A program made the position numbers and the translations under genes. From Deltaproteobacteria bacterium (GTDB taxonomy: Bacteria; Desulfobacterota; Desulfobulbia; Desulfobulbales; SURF-16), in the NCBI GenBank assembly GCA_024277655.1, contig JAJRUT010000107.1, positions 1-44,336 on the forward strand: DNA of 44,336 bases, read 5' to 3'. Below are positions 34,463-43,298 of the stretch, piece after piece (positions within the stretch are counted from its first letter, which is position 1; each line of letters opens with the position of its first letter). The notes beneath the pieces were generated by a model that was not told the origin of the DNA, did not search any database, and saw only the letters and a list, made by a program, of their open reading frames with translations.

Positions 34463-36580
34463 TTATTGCTCCAGGACGAATTCATAAATAAGGTTTTTTT
34501 GTTTATTGAGCCTTGAGAGGAATTCTTTTAACACCGCCAGGGTGTCCACGCTGAAATGGACTTCCCAGGCCGTGCTGTGTCCCTTGCGCTGGGTAATGGC
34601 CTGGATTTTGCTGATGTTGATGCCCTGCGGGGCAAGGCTCATGGCGGCAAAGACGACCTTACGTGAAAGTCCTGTCGGGATATCGAGGATCTGTGGTTTG
34701 TCAATCTTGGTCTGTTTGAGATTCCATTTCACATCCACCACATCTTCCCGCTGGATGTTGAGCTTTTGCATCCGGTTACATTCAACCCGGTGGACGGATA
34801 GGCCACGCTCACTTAACAGGCCATACAGCCGTTTTTCAGTGGGGAGCGGCAGACAGCATCTGGAAAACTTGACCCAGGCGGGGTCAACGGAATCAAGTTT
34901 AAGGGTATTGAGGGCACCTGTGGGCTGAACCAAGGTTATTTTATCTGTGTAGAGACCATTCTTGATTTCGAAGAAAAGTTCCTGCATGCGGATGGTACCC
35001 TGGCCGATGCTGGTCAGGAGGTCGGAGGTGGTTTTGGTGTCAAAATATTCAAGGATGTCGTTCATGCCTTCTTCATCAAGGACGGTCAGGGGAATGCCGT
35101 AGCGTTTTAGTTCTTGCTCGAAAAGGGCAAATCCCGTGGCGCTTGCCAATTTCCTACGCCTCTGTCTGAAGGTTCGTGCCAGTTCACTCCGCGCTCTGGG
35201 GGATTGGCACTGTTGTTGGTTTTCCAGATCGAATTTGACCGGATCGTCCTGGGTGTGGATGTGAACCTTGTCGCCATCGCGGAGAATGGCATTGGTGCTG
35301 ATATTATTGTTGCCCACCTTGGCACCGATGCAGCGATGACCAATCTCGGTGTGTACCTTGAAGGCAAAGTCAAGCACGGTTGATTGGCGTGGTAGGCAGA
35401 TTCGTTTACCGTTCGGGGTGAAGGTGTAGATCTCGGTTTTACCACTTGCAGCAATCATGTCTCTGTAGGAAAGATCAACGTCTCCGCCCATGATGTCAAA
35501 CATTTCCGAGATTTCTTTTTTGAAGACGGTGGAGACGCCATGTTCCGAATACCAGTCGCGGATGATACCAAGCCTGGCTTGACTCAGCATTTCCTTGGTG
35601 CGGATTTTAAATAGATAGTTTTGGCCTTTGATGTTCGCTCTGGCGTGGAGAGACTGGTAGCCTGTGGGCTTAGGGTTGGCAATGAAATCGCGGATGGTGC
35701 GGGGGATTGGGGGGAATTTCTGGTTTAAAATCCCTAGGGTGGAGTAACAGGTGTGGATATCATCAACAACGATGTAAATTTCTAAAGGATTAATGATCTC
35801 GGCTGCAAGCCCGCCTTCCTGGGGGCGATAATAGGACCACAACCCTTTTGATTTCATGCGGATGGTGGTGTTGACCCAAGCCGCATCAAGTTCGGCTCGG
35901 ATGGTGTCAACAATTCCGGCCTTCTCGGCTTCAATAAGGAGCCTTGAAATGGAGGCGAGGAGACGGGGGGCCTGGCGGGGATATTTGTACAATAATGCGA
36001 GGTTGTAAAGTTCTCGTTTGAGTCCAAAAAGGCCAAGGACACCAGCCATGGGGGCATAAACCCCGAGGGTTTCATCGGAAATTTTTTGGCGTTTATGTTT
36101 GGGCATGGACTCCATGGTGCGCAGATTATGGAGACGGTCGGCAAGTTTGACAAGCATAGTTTCAAGGCGTGAGGCAGAGCCTGAGAACAGCTTGCGATGG
36201 ACAAGGTTTAGAAAGGTTTTACGATCTCCCTTGAAATGTTCTATTTTGGTGCAACCATCAACAATGGCCTCTACCTTGGGACCAAATAACTCGCCAATTA
36301 TTTCAAAATCAACGTCGGCAACGTCCTCAACGGTGTCGTGCAGGAGGGCCGCAGCCAGGGTTTCCTGGTCGGTGACCCCAAGCTCTTTGGCCAGAATCCG
36401 AGCGACGAGGCAGGGGTGACTAACATAGGCCTCTCCCGATTTCCGGCGCTGATCCTGATGGGCGTCAACGGCAAAGGAAAAGGCCTTCCAGAATAAGGGC
36501 GCAGTGCCATTATACTGGTTACCGAGAAGTGTTTCCATTTCCCTGGTGTATTCGGCTATATTAAAAAGAGGATCACGCAT
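34463..36580 (-). CDS. Rel/Spo-family (p)ppGpp hydrolase with degenerate synthetase domain
   Basis: A 705-residue RelA/SpoT homologue. The HD hydrolase domain looks intact (LLHDTVEDV at about 80-87, LVKLADRLHNLRTM at 143-156). The synthetase domain is recognisable (IPRTIRDFIANPKPTGYQSL at about 292-311), but the catalytic Asp appears as Asn264 (EIINPLEIYI, where active enzymes have YDLLAIR). The catalytic Glu of ExQIRT appears as Leu323 (NYLFKIRT). TGS (about 382-445), a CC motif (FSRCCLPLP) and a C-terminal ACT domain follow. I infer a ppGpp-degrading enzyme unable to make ppGpp. AGGAG lies 12 bases before the ATG. It is divergent from the RNase R gene. Confidence 0.88.
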   Translation of the reverse strand: MRDPLFNIAEYTREMETLLGNQYNGTAPLFWKAFSFAVDAHQDQRRKSGEAYVSHPCLVARILAKELGVTDQETLAAALLHDTVEDVADVDFEIIGELFGPKVEAIVDGCTKIEHFKGDRKTFLNLVHRKLFSGSASRLETMLVKLADRLHNLRTMESMPKHKRQKISDETLGVYAPMAGVLGLFGLKRELYNLALLYKYPRQAPRLLASISRLLIEAEKAGIVDTIRAELDAAWVNTTIRMKSKGLWSYYRPQEGGLAAEIINPLEIYIVVDDIHTCYSTLGILNQKFPPIPRTIRDFIANPKPTGYQSLHARANIKGQNYLFKIRTKEMLSQARLGIIRDWYSEHGVSTVFKKEISEMFDIMGGDVDLSYRDMIAASGKTEIYTFTPNGKRICLPRQSTVLDFAFKVHTEIGHRCIGAKVGNNNISTNAILRDGDKVHIHTQDDPVKFDLENQQQCQSPRARSELARTFRQRRRKLASATGFALFEQELKRYGIPLTVLDEEGMNDILEYFDTKTTSDLLTSIGQGTIRMQELFFEIKNGLYTDKITLVQPTGALNTLKLDSVDPAWVKFSRCCLPLPTEKRLYGLLSERGLSVHRVECNRMQKLNIQREDVVDVKWNLKQTKIDKPQILDIPTGLSRKVVFAAMSLAPQGINISKIQAITQRKGHSTAWEVHFSVDTLAVLKEFLSRLNKQKNLIYEFVLEQ

Positions 36581-36845
36581 GAGTGGCCCAAACTCCTGTG
36601 ATTAATAGGTATATCAAGCAAGTTGCAAGACTATCATACACAACCTTTTTCTTTTGACAACATCTTGTTGGTGCTTGCCTTGGTTGAACCTGTTATTATT
36701 CTTTGAGAATTGAGAGATGGTCAGCCTTGGATCTCGAATCTAAATGGTTAACATCCCTAAACGGTCGACAATTTACCTGTAAAGCGACTGCTGGCGTACT
36801 AAGAATACGTTATTTAAAATCAAGCCCCCCAAAAAAAGGAATCCC

Positions 36846-39023
36846 ATGGCTAGTAGGCGTAGAAGTTTTAAGAAAAAATCAAGTGAACGTAACTATAAAC
36901 GTAAATCAGGCAAAAAGACATCTCGCATTCGGGGTGACATAAACCCGGATGATCTTGTTCGTGCCATCGTTAATCTTGGTGGCAACGCTAGTAGCAAGGA
37001 AATCTGGGAAGATCTTGATTGGCCGCAGTCGGTACGCAAGGATGTATTTCTGCTCCTGCGGACCCTGGTGAGTCAGAAGGTGTTGGTGGCGGTGGATGAC
37101 AAACAGTACAGGTTGCACCCAAAAGAGTTCCTGAGGGGCGAACTCACCGTGAATCCCAAGGGGTTTGGCTTTGTTAAGCTTGACGCAAAATATGGTGATG
37201 CGCCTGTCCGCGATGTCTTTGTCCCCGGTCGTTTTCTTGGTTCTGCCAGACATAGTGACCATGTTCTTATTCAGTGTGTCAGCTTGAGAAAAGGGAGGAT
37301 GGAAGGACGTGTCGTTATGGTGCTCAAGCGTGGCCTTGATCGTATTGTTGGTATTCTCTCAGGTAATCTGGTGCGCCCTGATGACAGTCGTATCAGTCTT
37401 ACGGTGGTGGTATCTGGAGATCTTCTGGGGGCTAGAGATGGTGATGCGGTTCTGGTTACCTTAGGTGAGACTCGGGATGATCAGAAGGTTGCCGGCAAAA
37501 TTATTGAGCTTCTCGGTGATCCGTCCTCCGGCAAGGTGCAGATGCAGATGGTGATGCGAACCTACGATCTGCCCCACGAGTTTAGCCCTGAGGTTATCGC
37601 TCAGGTTGAGGCCATCTCCGACAAGGTCGAGCCTCTTGATGGTCGTGAGGATCTGCGTGATATCTTCCATGTCACCATTGATGGAATCACCGCCCGTGAT
37701 TTTGATGATGCGGTTTGTGTGGAGGAAACCAAAAAAGGTTACAGGCTCTATGTCTCCATCGCCGATGTTAGCCACTATGTTAAGCCGGGAACGCCCCTTG
37801 ACCGCGAGGCCTATCAGCGGGGAACCTCGGTCTATTTCCCTTCCGGGGTGATTCCCATGCTGCCGGAGCGGTTGTCCAATGGCCTTTGCAGTCTCAACCC
37901 CGATGAAGATCGCTACGCCTTTTGCGCCATTCTTGATTTTGATCAGAGCGGGAAACGCACCAGCTCACGGTTCTGCCGAAGTTTGATTCGCAGCCGTCAT
38001 CGCTTAACCTACGAGTATGTGTGGGGGATGATTGACGGCACACTCAGCAAAGATGAACATATTGCCGAACTTGAAGAACCTGTCGCTCGTATGGCAAAGT
38101 TTGGCAAGATCCTTGAGAAACGGCGTTTTAGCCGGGGTGCTATCGGTTTTGAACTGCCCGAGGTCGAGATCATCATGGGCGATGATGATCAGGTTGAATC
38201 GTTGTTTAGGCGCGAGCGCAACGCCGCCCATAAGCTGATTGAAGAGTTTATGTTGGCTGCCAATGAGGCGGTGGCAGCCCATCTTGCCGAGAAAAATGTC
38301 GGCATCCTGTACCGTATCCATGAGACCCCGGATCCTTTGAAGGTGGAGGATTTTGCCAAATTTGCCTCAAATTTTTTAAGCCCCATGCCGGAGAATTCCA
38401 TTTCCCCCCAGTGGTTTAATAAGATCCTTGATCTGGCCCGGGATACCCCACGGGAATATGTGGTGAACAATCTCCTGCTCCGCACCATGAAACAGGCGCG
38501 CTATAGCCCGGAGAATGTCGGCCATTTTGGCCTGTCAGCAGAGTTCTATGCCCACTTTACTTCACCCATTCGTCGCTATCCTGATCTCCAGGTACACCGC
38601 GCCCTGGCAAGTTATCTGGCGGGCGACAAACAGCACCTGAAACAGGTGGGTAAACTTGCTGATATGGGTGAATACCTGTCCAAGCGGGAGCGCATTGCCA
38701 TTGATGCTGAGCGCGATATCAGTAACCGCTTAAAGGCCCGCTACATCGCCCAGCATATTGGTGAGACTTTTCAGGGTATTATCTCCGGCGTCACCTCATG
38801 GGGACTGTTTATTGAGCTTGATATGATGGTCAGTGGTGTCGTGACCATTGATGCCTTAAGTGATGATAATTATTTCTTTGAAGAGAATATGCACCGTCTG
38901 GTCGGGCGCCATACCGGCAAACGCCATCAGCTCGGCGATCTGGTCCTTGTCCGGGTGGAACATGTGGATCTTGCCACCTTCCGGGTTAATTTTGTCATGG
39001 AGGAGGAAGAGGGGGAGGGCTGA
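36846..39023 (+). CDS. rnr: Ribonuclease R
   Basis: A 725-residue 3'-5' exoribonuclease of the RNase II/R family. A basic N-terminus (SRRRSFKKKSSERNYKRKSG) and a winged-helix segment (about 32-95) precede cold-shock domains (LRGELTVNPKGFGFVKLD). The catalytic RNB domain starts near 255 and has the metal-binding motif ITARDFDDAV (281-290), then YVSIADVSHYV, ERLSNGLCSLNPDEDR and HFTSPIRRYPDLQVHRAL. A C-terminal S1 domain (FQGIISGVTSWGLFIELD) follows. It degrades structured RNA. AAGGA lies about 5 bases before the ATG. It converges with the ung gene, with 26 bases between the stops. Confidence 0.95.
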   Translation: MASRRRSFKKKSSERNYKRKSGKKTSRIRGDINPDDLVRAIVNLGGNASSKEIWEDLDWPQSVRKDVFLLLRTLVSQKVLVAVDDKQYRLHPKEFLRGELTVNPKGFGFVKLDAKYGDAPVRDVFVPGRFLGSARHSDHVLIQCVSLRKGRMEGRVVMVLKRGLDRIVGILSGNLVRPDDSRISLTVVVSGDLLGARDGDAVLVTLGETRDDQKVAGKIIELLGDPSSGKVQMQMVMRTYDLPHEFSPEVIAQVEAISDKVEPLDGREDLRDIFHVTIDGITARDFDDAVCVEETKKGYRLYVSIADVSHYVKPGTPLDREAYQRGTSVYFPSGVIPMLPERLSNGLCSLNPDEDRYAFCAILDFDQSGKRTSSRFCRSLIRSRHRLTYEYVWGMIDGTLSKDEHIAELEEPVARMAKFGKILEKRRFSRGAIGFELPEVEIIMGDDDQVESLFRRERNAAHKLIEEFMLAANEAVAAHLAEKNVGILYRIHETPDPLKVEDFAKFASNFLSPMPENSISPQWFNKILDLARDTPREYVVNNLLLRTMKQARYSPENVGHFGLSAEFYAHFTSPIRRYPDLQVHRALASYLAGDKQHLKQVGKLADMGEYLSKRERIAIDAERDISNRLKARYIAQHIGETFQGIISGVTSWGLFIELDMMVSGVVTIDALSDDNYFFEENMHRLVGRHTGKRHQLGDLVLVRVEHVDLATFRVNFVMEEEEGEG

Positions 39024-39049
39024 AAGCTGTTCTCCGGTTGCTGACAGGA

Positions 39050-39745
39050 TTATAGGCTGGATAGTTGCCAGTTGATTCCCTGTTTGTCCTGCTTGTGTAG
39101 ATAGGCGTTGGTCTGTGAAAAATGCTGGTTGCCAAAAAAACCACGGTGAGCCGAGAGGGGGGATGGGTGAACGGATTGTAGTACCAAATGGCGTTTCCGG
39201 TCGATGATCGCCCCCTTTTTCTGGGCAGAACTTCCCCAGAGTAAAAAGACCAGCCCATCATGTTCGCGGTTCAGGGTCTGTATAATCGCATCGGTAAATC
39301 TCTCCCAGCCCTTGTTCTTGTGGGAGGCGGCCTTGGCTCTTTCCACCGTGAGAACATTGTTCAGGAGAAACACCCCCTGTTCGGCCCAGGAGTTAAGGCA
39401 ACCGTGACTGGCGGGGGGGATGCCAAGGTCGTTGTTGATTTCTTTATAGATGTTTTTAAGGGATGGGGGGATGGGTACGCCGGGCAGCACCGAAAAACAG
39501 AGACCGTGGGCCTGTCCGGGGCCATGGTACGGGTCCTGGCCGATAATAACCACCTTCACCCGGTCAAAAGCCACCAGATTCATAGCGTTAAATATATTTT
39601 CTCCTGCCGGGTAGATAGTCTTGCCCGCCTGTTTTTCGGCAAGGAGAAATGACCGGAGTTGTTGCATGTACTCCTGTTCAAATTCTGAGCCAATTCGTTT
39701 TTTCCACGAATCTCTCAGTTGAACACGATCCTGTATTTCCGACAT
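39050..39745 (-). CDS. ung: Uracil-DNA glycosylase (family 1)
   Basis: A 231-residue base-excision repair enzyme that removes uracil from DNA. The water-activating motif [20 protein letters not shown] has the catalytic aspartate at about residue 71. The DNA-intercalation and uracil-binding motif [18 protein letters not shown] is near the C-terminus. [10 protein letters not shown] and [14 protein letters not shown] are also typical. The start is placed at ATG 39745 (MSEIQD), where the family begins; a longer frame to 39796 adds residues with no family match. Confidence 0.95.
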   Translation of the reverse strand: MSEIQDRVQLRDSWKKRIGSEFEQEYMQQLRSFLLAEKQAGKTIYPAGENIFNAMNLVAFDRVKVVIIGQDPYHGPGQAHGLCFSVLPGVPIPPSLKNIYKEINNDLGIPPASHGCLNSWAEQGVFLLNNVLTVERAKAASHKNKGWERFTDAIIQTLNREHDGLVFLLWGSSAQKKGAIIDRKRHLVLQSVHPSPLSAHRGFFGNQHFSQTNAYLHKQDKQGINWQLSSL

Positions 39746-39888
39746 GGTCTGGTACCTGACAGTGATGGATTTGTGTTTTTTTACTGCAAAGGCCAAGAGC
39801 TGTTACCTCTGTCCCTTGACACCTCCTTAGTGATGTCCTTATCCTTAACACTTAATTGCTGTTTTAGGGGTTAGAAATATATCGACGA

Positions 39889-39916
39889 TTGTTGCTGAAC
39901 TAGCTATCTGTATAGT
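39889..39916 (+). promoter_or_regulatory. Candidate promoter of the DUF3088 gene
   Basis: TTGTTG (39889-39894) and TATAGT (39911-39916) are separated by 16 bases and lie about 60 bases upstream of the gene. The match to sigma-70 consensus is fair. Confidence 0.35.
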
Positions 39917-39974
39917 GTTGTCTGTTATGTTTGGCTCAAAATATGCTGGGCAAAATAAAAAAAATGGAGAGAAA

Positions 39975-40325
39975 ATGATGGAAAAACATACATTGTTTAT
40001 GCTCAGTCCGTGGACTGAAGATAATGGCGCTGGCCCATACTACTGCCCCGACTGTGGTGTCGTGGAAGGATTCCTGTATTATTCACCCGAAATAAGGGCA
40101 GAAATTGAGATAGTTTCAGTGGATTTCCCGCGCCCACGGGTAGAAATTGTAGAACTCCTTGGCTTGGAACATCAGGGTAGTCCGGTACTTATTCTGGCCG
40201 AAGGTGCAACGCCTCCGGCAGAGGCATTGCAAAGTATGTCCAGCGGAAGATATTTTATAAACTACCCCATTGCTATATGCAATTTTTTAGGGAAGCTGTA
40301 CGGCGGAGTCTTGCCTCACCCGTAG
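39975..40325 (+). CDS. DUF3088 family protein
   Basis: A 116-residue soluble protein. DKLF/HTLFMLSPWTEDNGAG-type opening, then PYYCPDCGVVEGFLYYSPEI with a CxxC pair, DFPRPRVEIVELLG and a middle strand SPVLILAE are typical of the DUF3088 family, which looks thioredoxin-fold-like and whose role is unknown. GGAGA lies just before two tandem ATG codons (39975 and 39978), so either may be the start. A frame extending to 39915 adds residues without family match. The gene converges with the CRISPR operon, with a 119-base gap holding no clear terminator. Confidence 0.8.
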   Translation: MMEKHTLFMLSPWTEDNGAGPYYCPDCGVVEGFLYYSPEIRAEIEIVSVDFPRPRVEIVELLGLEHQGSPVLILAEGATPPAEALQSMSSGRYFINYPIAICNFLGKLYGGVLPHP

Positions 40326-40444
40326 TCGGTTGATGTTGCAGAAGTCCTACGGGTGGGCTCCATCTCTAGAATAGTTTCTCCTGTACCTGTTTACTCTAAG
40401 CATAGCGCTTACGTTTGCCAGATACGGTCATAATCGTGAAAACA

Positions 40445-40723
40445 TCACAGCACGTAAAATTCCAAATCAGGATCAATATACTTCCCAAGGCCGATGATCT
40501 CTGTTTTCTGTAAACATTTTTCGCAGAGAGGGATATATTTAATACCGTCATGGTTATGTGAAATAACACGATTTATGCGCCATTTGAGCTCCGCAAAAGA
40601 GGCGAGGGTGACTTCAATTTCAAATTTTGATTTTTGGACACGAATGCCATAATCTTTCATTATTTTAGCCACTCTGTATAATCGTTTGGGGTGGCTGATG
40701 TCGTAAATGGCAAGCATCTTCAT
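40445..40723 (-). CDS. cas2: CRISPR-associated protein Cas2 (first paralogue, Cas2a)
   Basis: A 92-residue ferredoxin-fold protein. MKMLAIYDIS begins with the conserved Asp8. VAKIMKDYGIRVQKSKFEIE is the usual first helix and second strand, and the C-terminal half has a CxxC pair (PLCEKCLQKTEIIG). Cas2 bridges two Cas1 dimers in the spacer-integration complex. It is the last gene of the operon and starts 4 bases after the stop of a second, clearly different cas2. The two share the layout (YDI start, CxxC before EIxG) but only modest identity, so they are old paralogues rather than a recent duplication. Confidence 0.88.
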   Translation of the reverse strand: MKMLAIYDISHPKRLYRVAKIMKDYGIRVQKSKFEIEVTLASFAELKWRINRVISHNHDGIKYIPLCEKCLQKTEIIGLGKYIDPDLEFYVL

Positions 40724-40727
40724 TGTC

Positions 40728-41003
40728 TTAGATAATAACCCAGTCCAGTTGACTGAAGGTGATTCCTCTCCCTTGAATTTCTGCCTGTGCCATACACCGG
40801 GAACAGGCCCGGTAAATACGGACAGAATCCTCCTGCAGGTTCAGGTTGTCCCGGCAGTAGTGGCGAATAAGTCGGACTTCAGTGGGGTCAAGACGACATT
40901 CAAAGACAGAGTATTGGGAACGCACCCCAAGTTCTTTTAAAAATTTGTGGAATTTGCTTCGCTGTTTATTACTGACAATATCATAGGTGATCACTGTATT
41001 CAT
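40728..41003 (-). CDS. cas2: CRISPR-associated protein Cas2 (second paralogue, Cas2b)
   Basis: A 91-residue Cas2. MNTVITYDIVSNKQRSKFHK has the conserved Asp8 and basic first helix, ELGVRSQYSVFECRLDPTEV follows, and ACSRCMAQAEIQGRG repeats the CxxC arrangement seen in Cas2a. The start is placed at ATG 41003 because an extension to 41087 overlaps cas1 and has no family match. It lies 10 bases after cas1 and 4 bases before cas2a, all on one strand. Either Cas2 could pair with Cas1, or both could form a heterodimer; sequence cannot decide. Confidence 0.88.
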   Translation of the reverse strand: MNTVITYDIVSNKQRSKFHKFLKELGVRSQYSVFECRLDPTEVRLIRHYCRDNLNLQEDSVRIYRACSRCMAQAEIQGRGITFSQLDWVII

Positions 41004-41013
41004 AATGCACCGG

Positions 41014-42180
41014 CTATTTGAGCAAAAGTGGCACGTAATAGCCCAATTTCCCCTCCACAACTTTACGGTATTCTCCTGCCTGGGCAATTAAGGCATCACC
41101 ATAGGTTATTTTACGGTCATAGGGCTGGTAATGGAACTCGGTTGTCATTTTGCGTTCAAAATTTTCAAGAACCCTGGTGAAAGCCTCCGAAGTAAGGCGT
41201 ACAGGTCGCTTTCCGGTTGTGTCGTTTTCCACTTGATTCGGGTGATCTTCGATCTGTTGCTCCGGTTGGTCGAACAGGTCGGAACTGGTATCGCTGATAA
41301 AGCCGTACGGGTCAGCCGAGACATCAGGCTCCACCTTTTTTGTGTCCAAAGCTGCGGGAGACTGGAGTTGCTTTATCTGTTCATGGTCAATGATGAAATC
41401 CTGGTTTTTTAAAATCCCGAGATTAAAGAGTGAGAGAGTCAGGCTGTCAACAATGATAGTTCTGAACTCCTCCATCAGGTCAAGGGCCAGGGAGGTTCTG
41501 CCGTAGTCTGGGGTATGGAGAAAGGCCGGATACGGGTCAAGATGATTGATGCGGATAGCAGCGTAAACTCGGTTAAATAAAAAGGTATACAGCAGAGACA
41601 GCACTGAATTGACGGGATCAGTGGGTGGTCGTCTCACCCGTCTGCGAAAGCCCTGATCCCTGTTAAACCCACGGCCAAAGACACTGAAGTAATGGGCACT
41701 GGCTAAACCCTCATAGCCACGAATGCTGTCGATGGAGTCTGCCTTGGCAAGGCTTATGTGTAGTTTTTTTATTTCGCTCGCCTTAAACCCCGGTTTCCTA
41801 ATTTTTTTACTGCGCTTCATCCGGTGCAGCAGGGTTGTCATATTACGCATCTTGCCCTCAACAACTCGTCTGGCAAAATCAAGGCCGAAATTCGGATCAT
41901 GGAGCAGGTCAAACTGTTTGATTCTCAAGAAAATATTTTTTGGTTCCGGCAATTCAAAGCGACCTCGGTAACGCCCGTCTTTGGTGAGGAAGATGGTGTC
42001 AATCCCTGCCCGGAGGAGGAGGGAGCGGGCCGGGGCAGTGAACTCCACATTGCCAAAGAGCAGAAGCTGTTCAATCTTGTCGACAAAAAGGGTGTGGTAG
42101 GTATCATCTCCTTTTTTGACCAGAAGATGCCTGCCTTCCTTGATGATCCTGCTGCCCTGGGTGGTGATGTAGATTCTCAT
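41014..42180 (-). CDS. cas1: CRISPR-associated integrase Cas1 with acidic insertion
   Basis: A 388-residue integrase that inserts spacers into CRISPR arrays. The N-terminal beta domain (LLVKKGDDTYHTLFVDKIEQ, then LLLFGNVEFTAPA) leads to the helical catalytic domain. The metal ligands are conserved: Glu in IRGYEGLASAHYF (about 157), His in PYPAFLHTPDYGRTSLALD (about 222) and Asp/Glu in LALDLMEEFR (about 234-238). Between LKNQDFI and RPVRLTSEAF an acidic, low-complexity stretch of about 60 residues (rich in D, E, Q, P, S) is inserted, where most Cas1 proteins have a short turn. The ATG at 42180 overlaps the can2 stop as ATGA; a GTG at 42189 is the alternative. Confidence 0.93.
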   Translation of the reverse strand: MRIYITTQGSRIIKEGRHLLVKKGDDTYHTLFVDKIEQLLLFGNVEFTAPARSLLLRAGIDTIFLTKDGRYRGRFELPEPKNIFLRIKQFDLLHDPNFGLDFARRVVEGKMRNMTTLLHRMKRSKKIRKPGFKASEIKKLHISLAKADSIDSIRGYEGLASAHYFSVFGRGFNRDQGFRRRVRRPPTDPVNSVLSLLYTFLFNRVYAAIRINHLDPYPAFLHTPDYGRTSLALDLMEEFRTIIVDSLTLSLFNLGILKNQDFIIDHEQIKQLQSPAALDTKKVEPDVSADPYGFISDTSSDLFDQPEQQIEDHPNQVENDTTGKRPVRLTSEAFTRVLENFERKMTTEFHYQPYDRKITYGDALIAQAGEYRKVVEGKLGYYVPLLLK

Positions 42181-43298
42181 GTGATCCACATTTTAAGTTT
42201 TGTGGACAGGTCGAGTAGTTCTCTGCCGTGTATAACCTGGATGTGCAACAGCTTGGCCCTGGCTAAGCTGTATTTGTTAAGCTCACGTACCGAACAGAGC
42301 ATGGTTTTACCAAATAAACCACCGGTTTGGTCGGCAAGGGAATCCAGTTCATAGAGTGCTTCTTTCCCTTTGGTGGAAAATTCTGTGTTCTGATCCAGGT
42401 TGGCTGTTTTGCAGGAAATAATATGCAAACGATTGCGATGGCAAAAGAGGACATCCAGTTCATTGGTGGTGGGTCTGTTTTTATGGTCATTCCAGCTTAT
42501 TTCAACATTTTGCAAGGGTTTAACTCCTTTTAACCCCAGATCCCGGACGGTTTCAGCAACGTACTCTTCCAGCCATCCGCCATGACAGAAAGACAGTTTT
42601 TCAGATGATGGTATATTAAATATGCCGTCCCTTGTGCGTTGTCCTGCCTCACACTGTTCGAGAATATCCATAAGCTGTTCACCTGCCTCCCCAAGCTCTG
42701 CAAGCGATACTGTGGCGTAGGTTTTATTGCTGTGTTTACTCATAATACTGTTGAATTGCCCCATGATGTTATCCGTCGTGGTCATTAGGGCGCAGAGGCG
42801 ATGTAGCCCTTTTTTCTTGTTGGAGCTGTTGCGGACCGGCTCACTGGCTTTGATCTGTTTGCCGTAACTGCCAAGATACTCCCCGACCTGAATAAGGTCA
42901 TCGGGGATCGAGGTTTCCTGTTCCTGTGGAGCAAGTTGCAACAAGCGGTCATGGGCCGTATCAAGATAGATTATTTTTGGCGAATCTTCGGCAAAATAGA
43001 AACTCTGGAAGGCGGCCAAGGCCGTAATTTTCGTGCCACCTGTTGCATTCAGCACCAGCCCCTCAGGATTTGTGTTGATGATTTCATTGACCATCTGTGA
43101 AACTGTTGTGAACCCATAAGGGTCTATCTTGAGATAGTTGACCTGGATACCGCGTGGCTGAACCTGTGCCTTGAGCCAGTCGGCCTCTTGTTGCATTTGT
43201 TCAGAAATAAGAAAAATAGCTCGAGCTGGTTTCTCCATAAGTAAGGGAACCAGGTTGCCAATGGGTTGTTTGGAAATCAGACACACATGGGTAGACAT
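42177..43298 (-). CDS. can2: Can2/Card1-like CARF-domain nuclease (DUF1887)
   Basis: A 373-residue type III CRISPR ancillary effector. The N-terminal CARF domain (about 1-145) holds GLVLNATGGTKITALAAF (81-97), the ligand-binding loop for cyclic oligoadenylate, usually cA4 in this family. A linker (about 150-235) leads to a PD-DExK nuclease: GGWLEEYVAETV (Glu244), NELDVLFCHRN (Asp282) and LHIISCKTA (Lys297). The usual Glu two residues before the lysine is Ser here, as in DExK variants. The enzyme would cut DNA and/or RNA when activated by a Cas10 complex, which is not in the window. GAGGAG lies 6 bases before the ATG; ends overlap both neighbours. Confidence 0.88.
   Translation of the reverse strand: MSTHVCLISKQPIGNLVPLLMEKPARAIFLISEQMQQEADWLKAQVQPRGIQVNYLKIDPYGFTTVSQMVNEIINTNPEGLVLNATGGTKITALAAFQSFYFAEDSPKIIYLDTAHDRLLQLAPQEQETSIPDDLIQVGEYLGSYGKQIKASEPVRNSSNKKKGLHRLCALMTTTDNIMGQFNSIMSKHSNKTYATVSLAELGEAGEQLMDILEQCEAGQRTRDGIFNIPSSEKLSFCHGGWLEEYVAETVRDLGLKGVKPLQNVEISWNDHKNRPTTNELDVLFCHRNRLHIISCKTANLDQNTEFSTKGKEALYELDSLADQTGGLFGKTMLCSVRELNKYSLARAKLLHIQVIHGRELLDLSTKLKMWIT

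Noticed and set aside
36703..36942. A 79-codon plus-strand frame running into the RNase R gene.
   Set aside because: It overlaps the start of the RNase R gene out of frame and has no family features.
40326..40444. A CRISPR array or leader between DUF3088 and cas2a.
   Set aside because: No repeated unit is present, and the CRISPR-like repeat at the right edge has no copy here.
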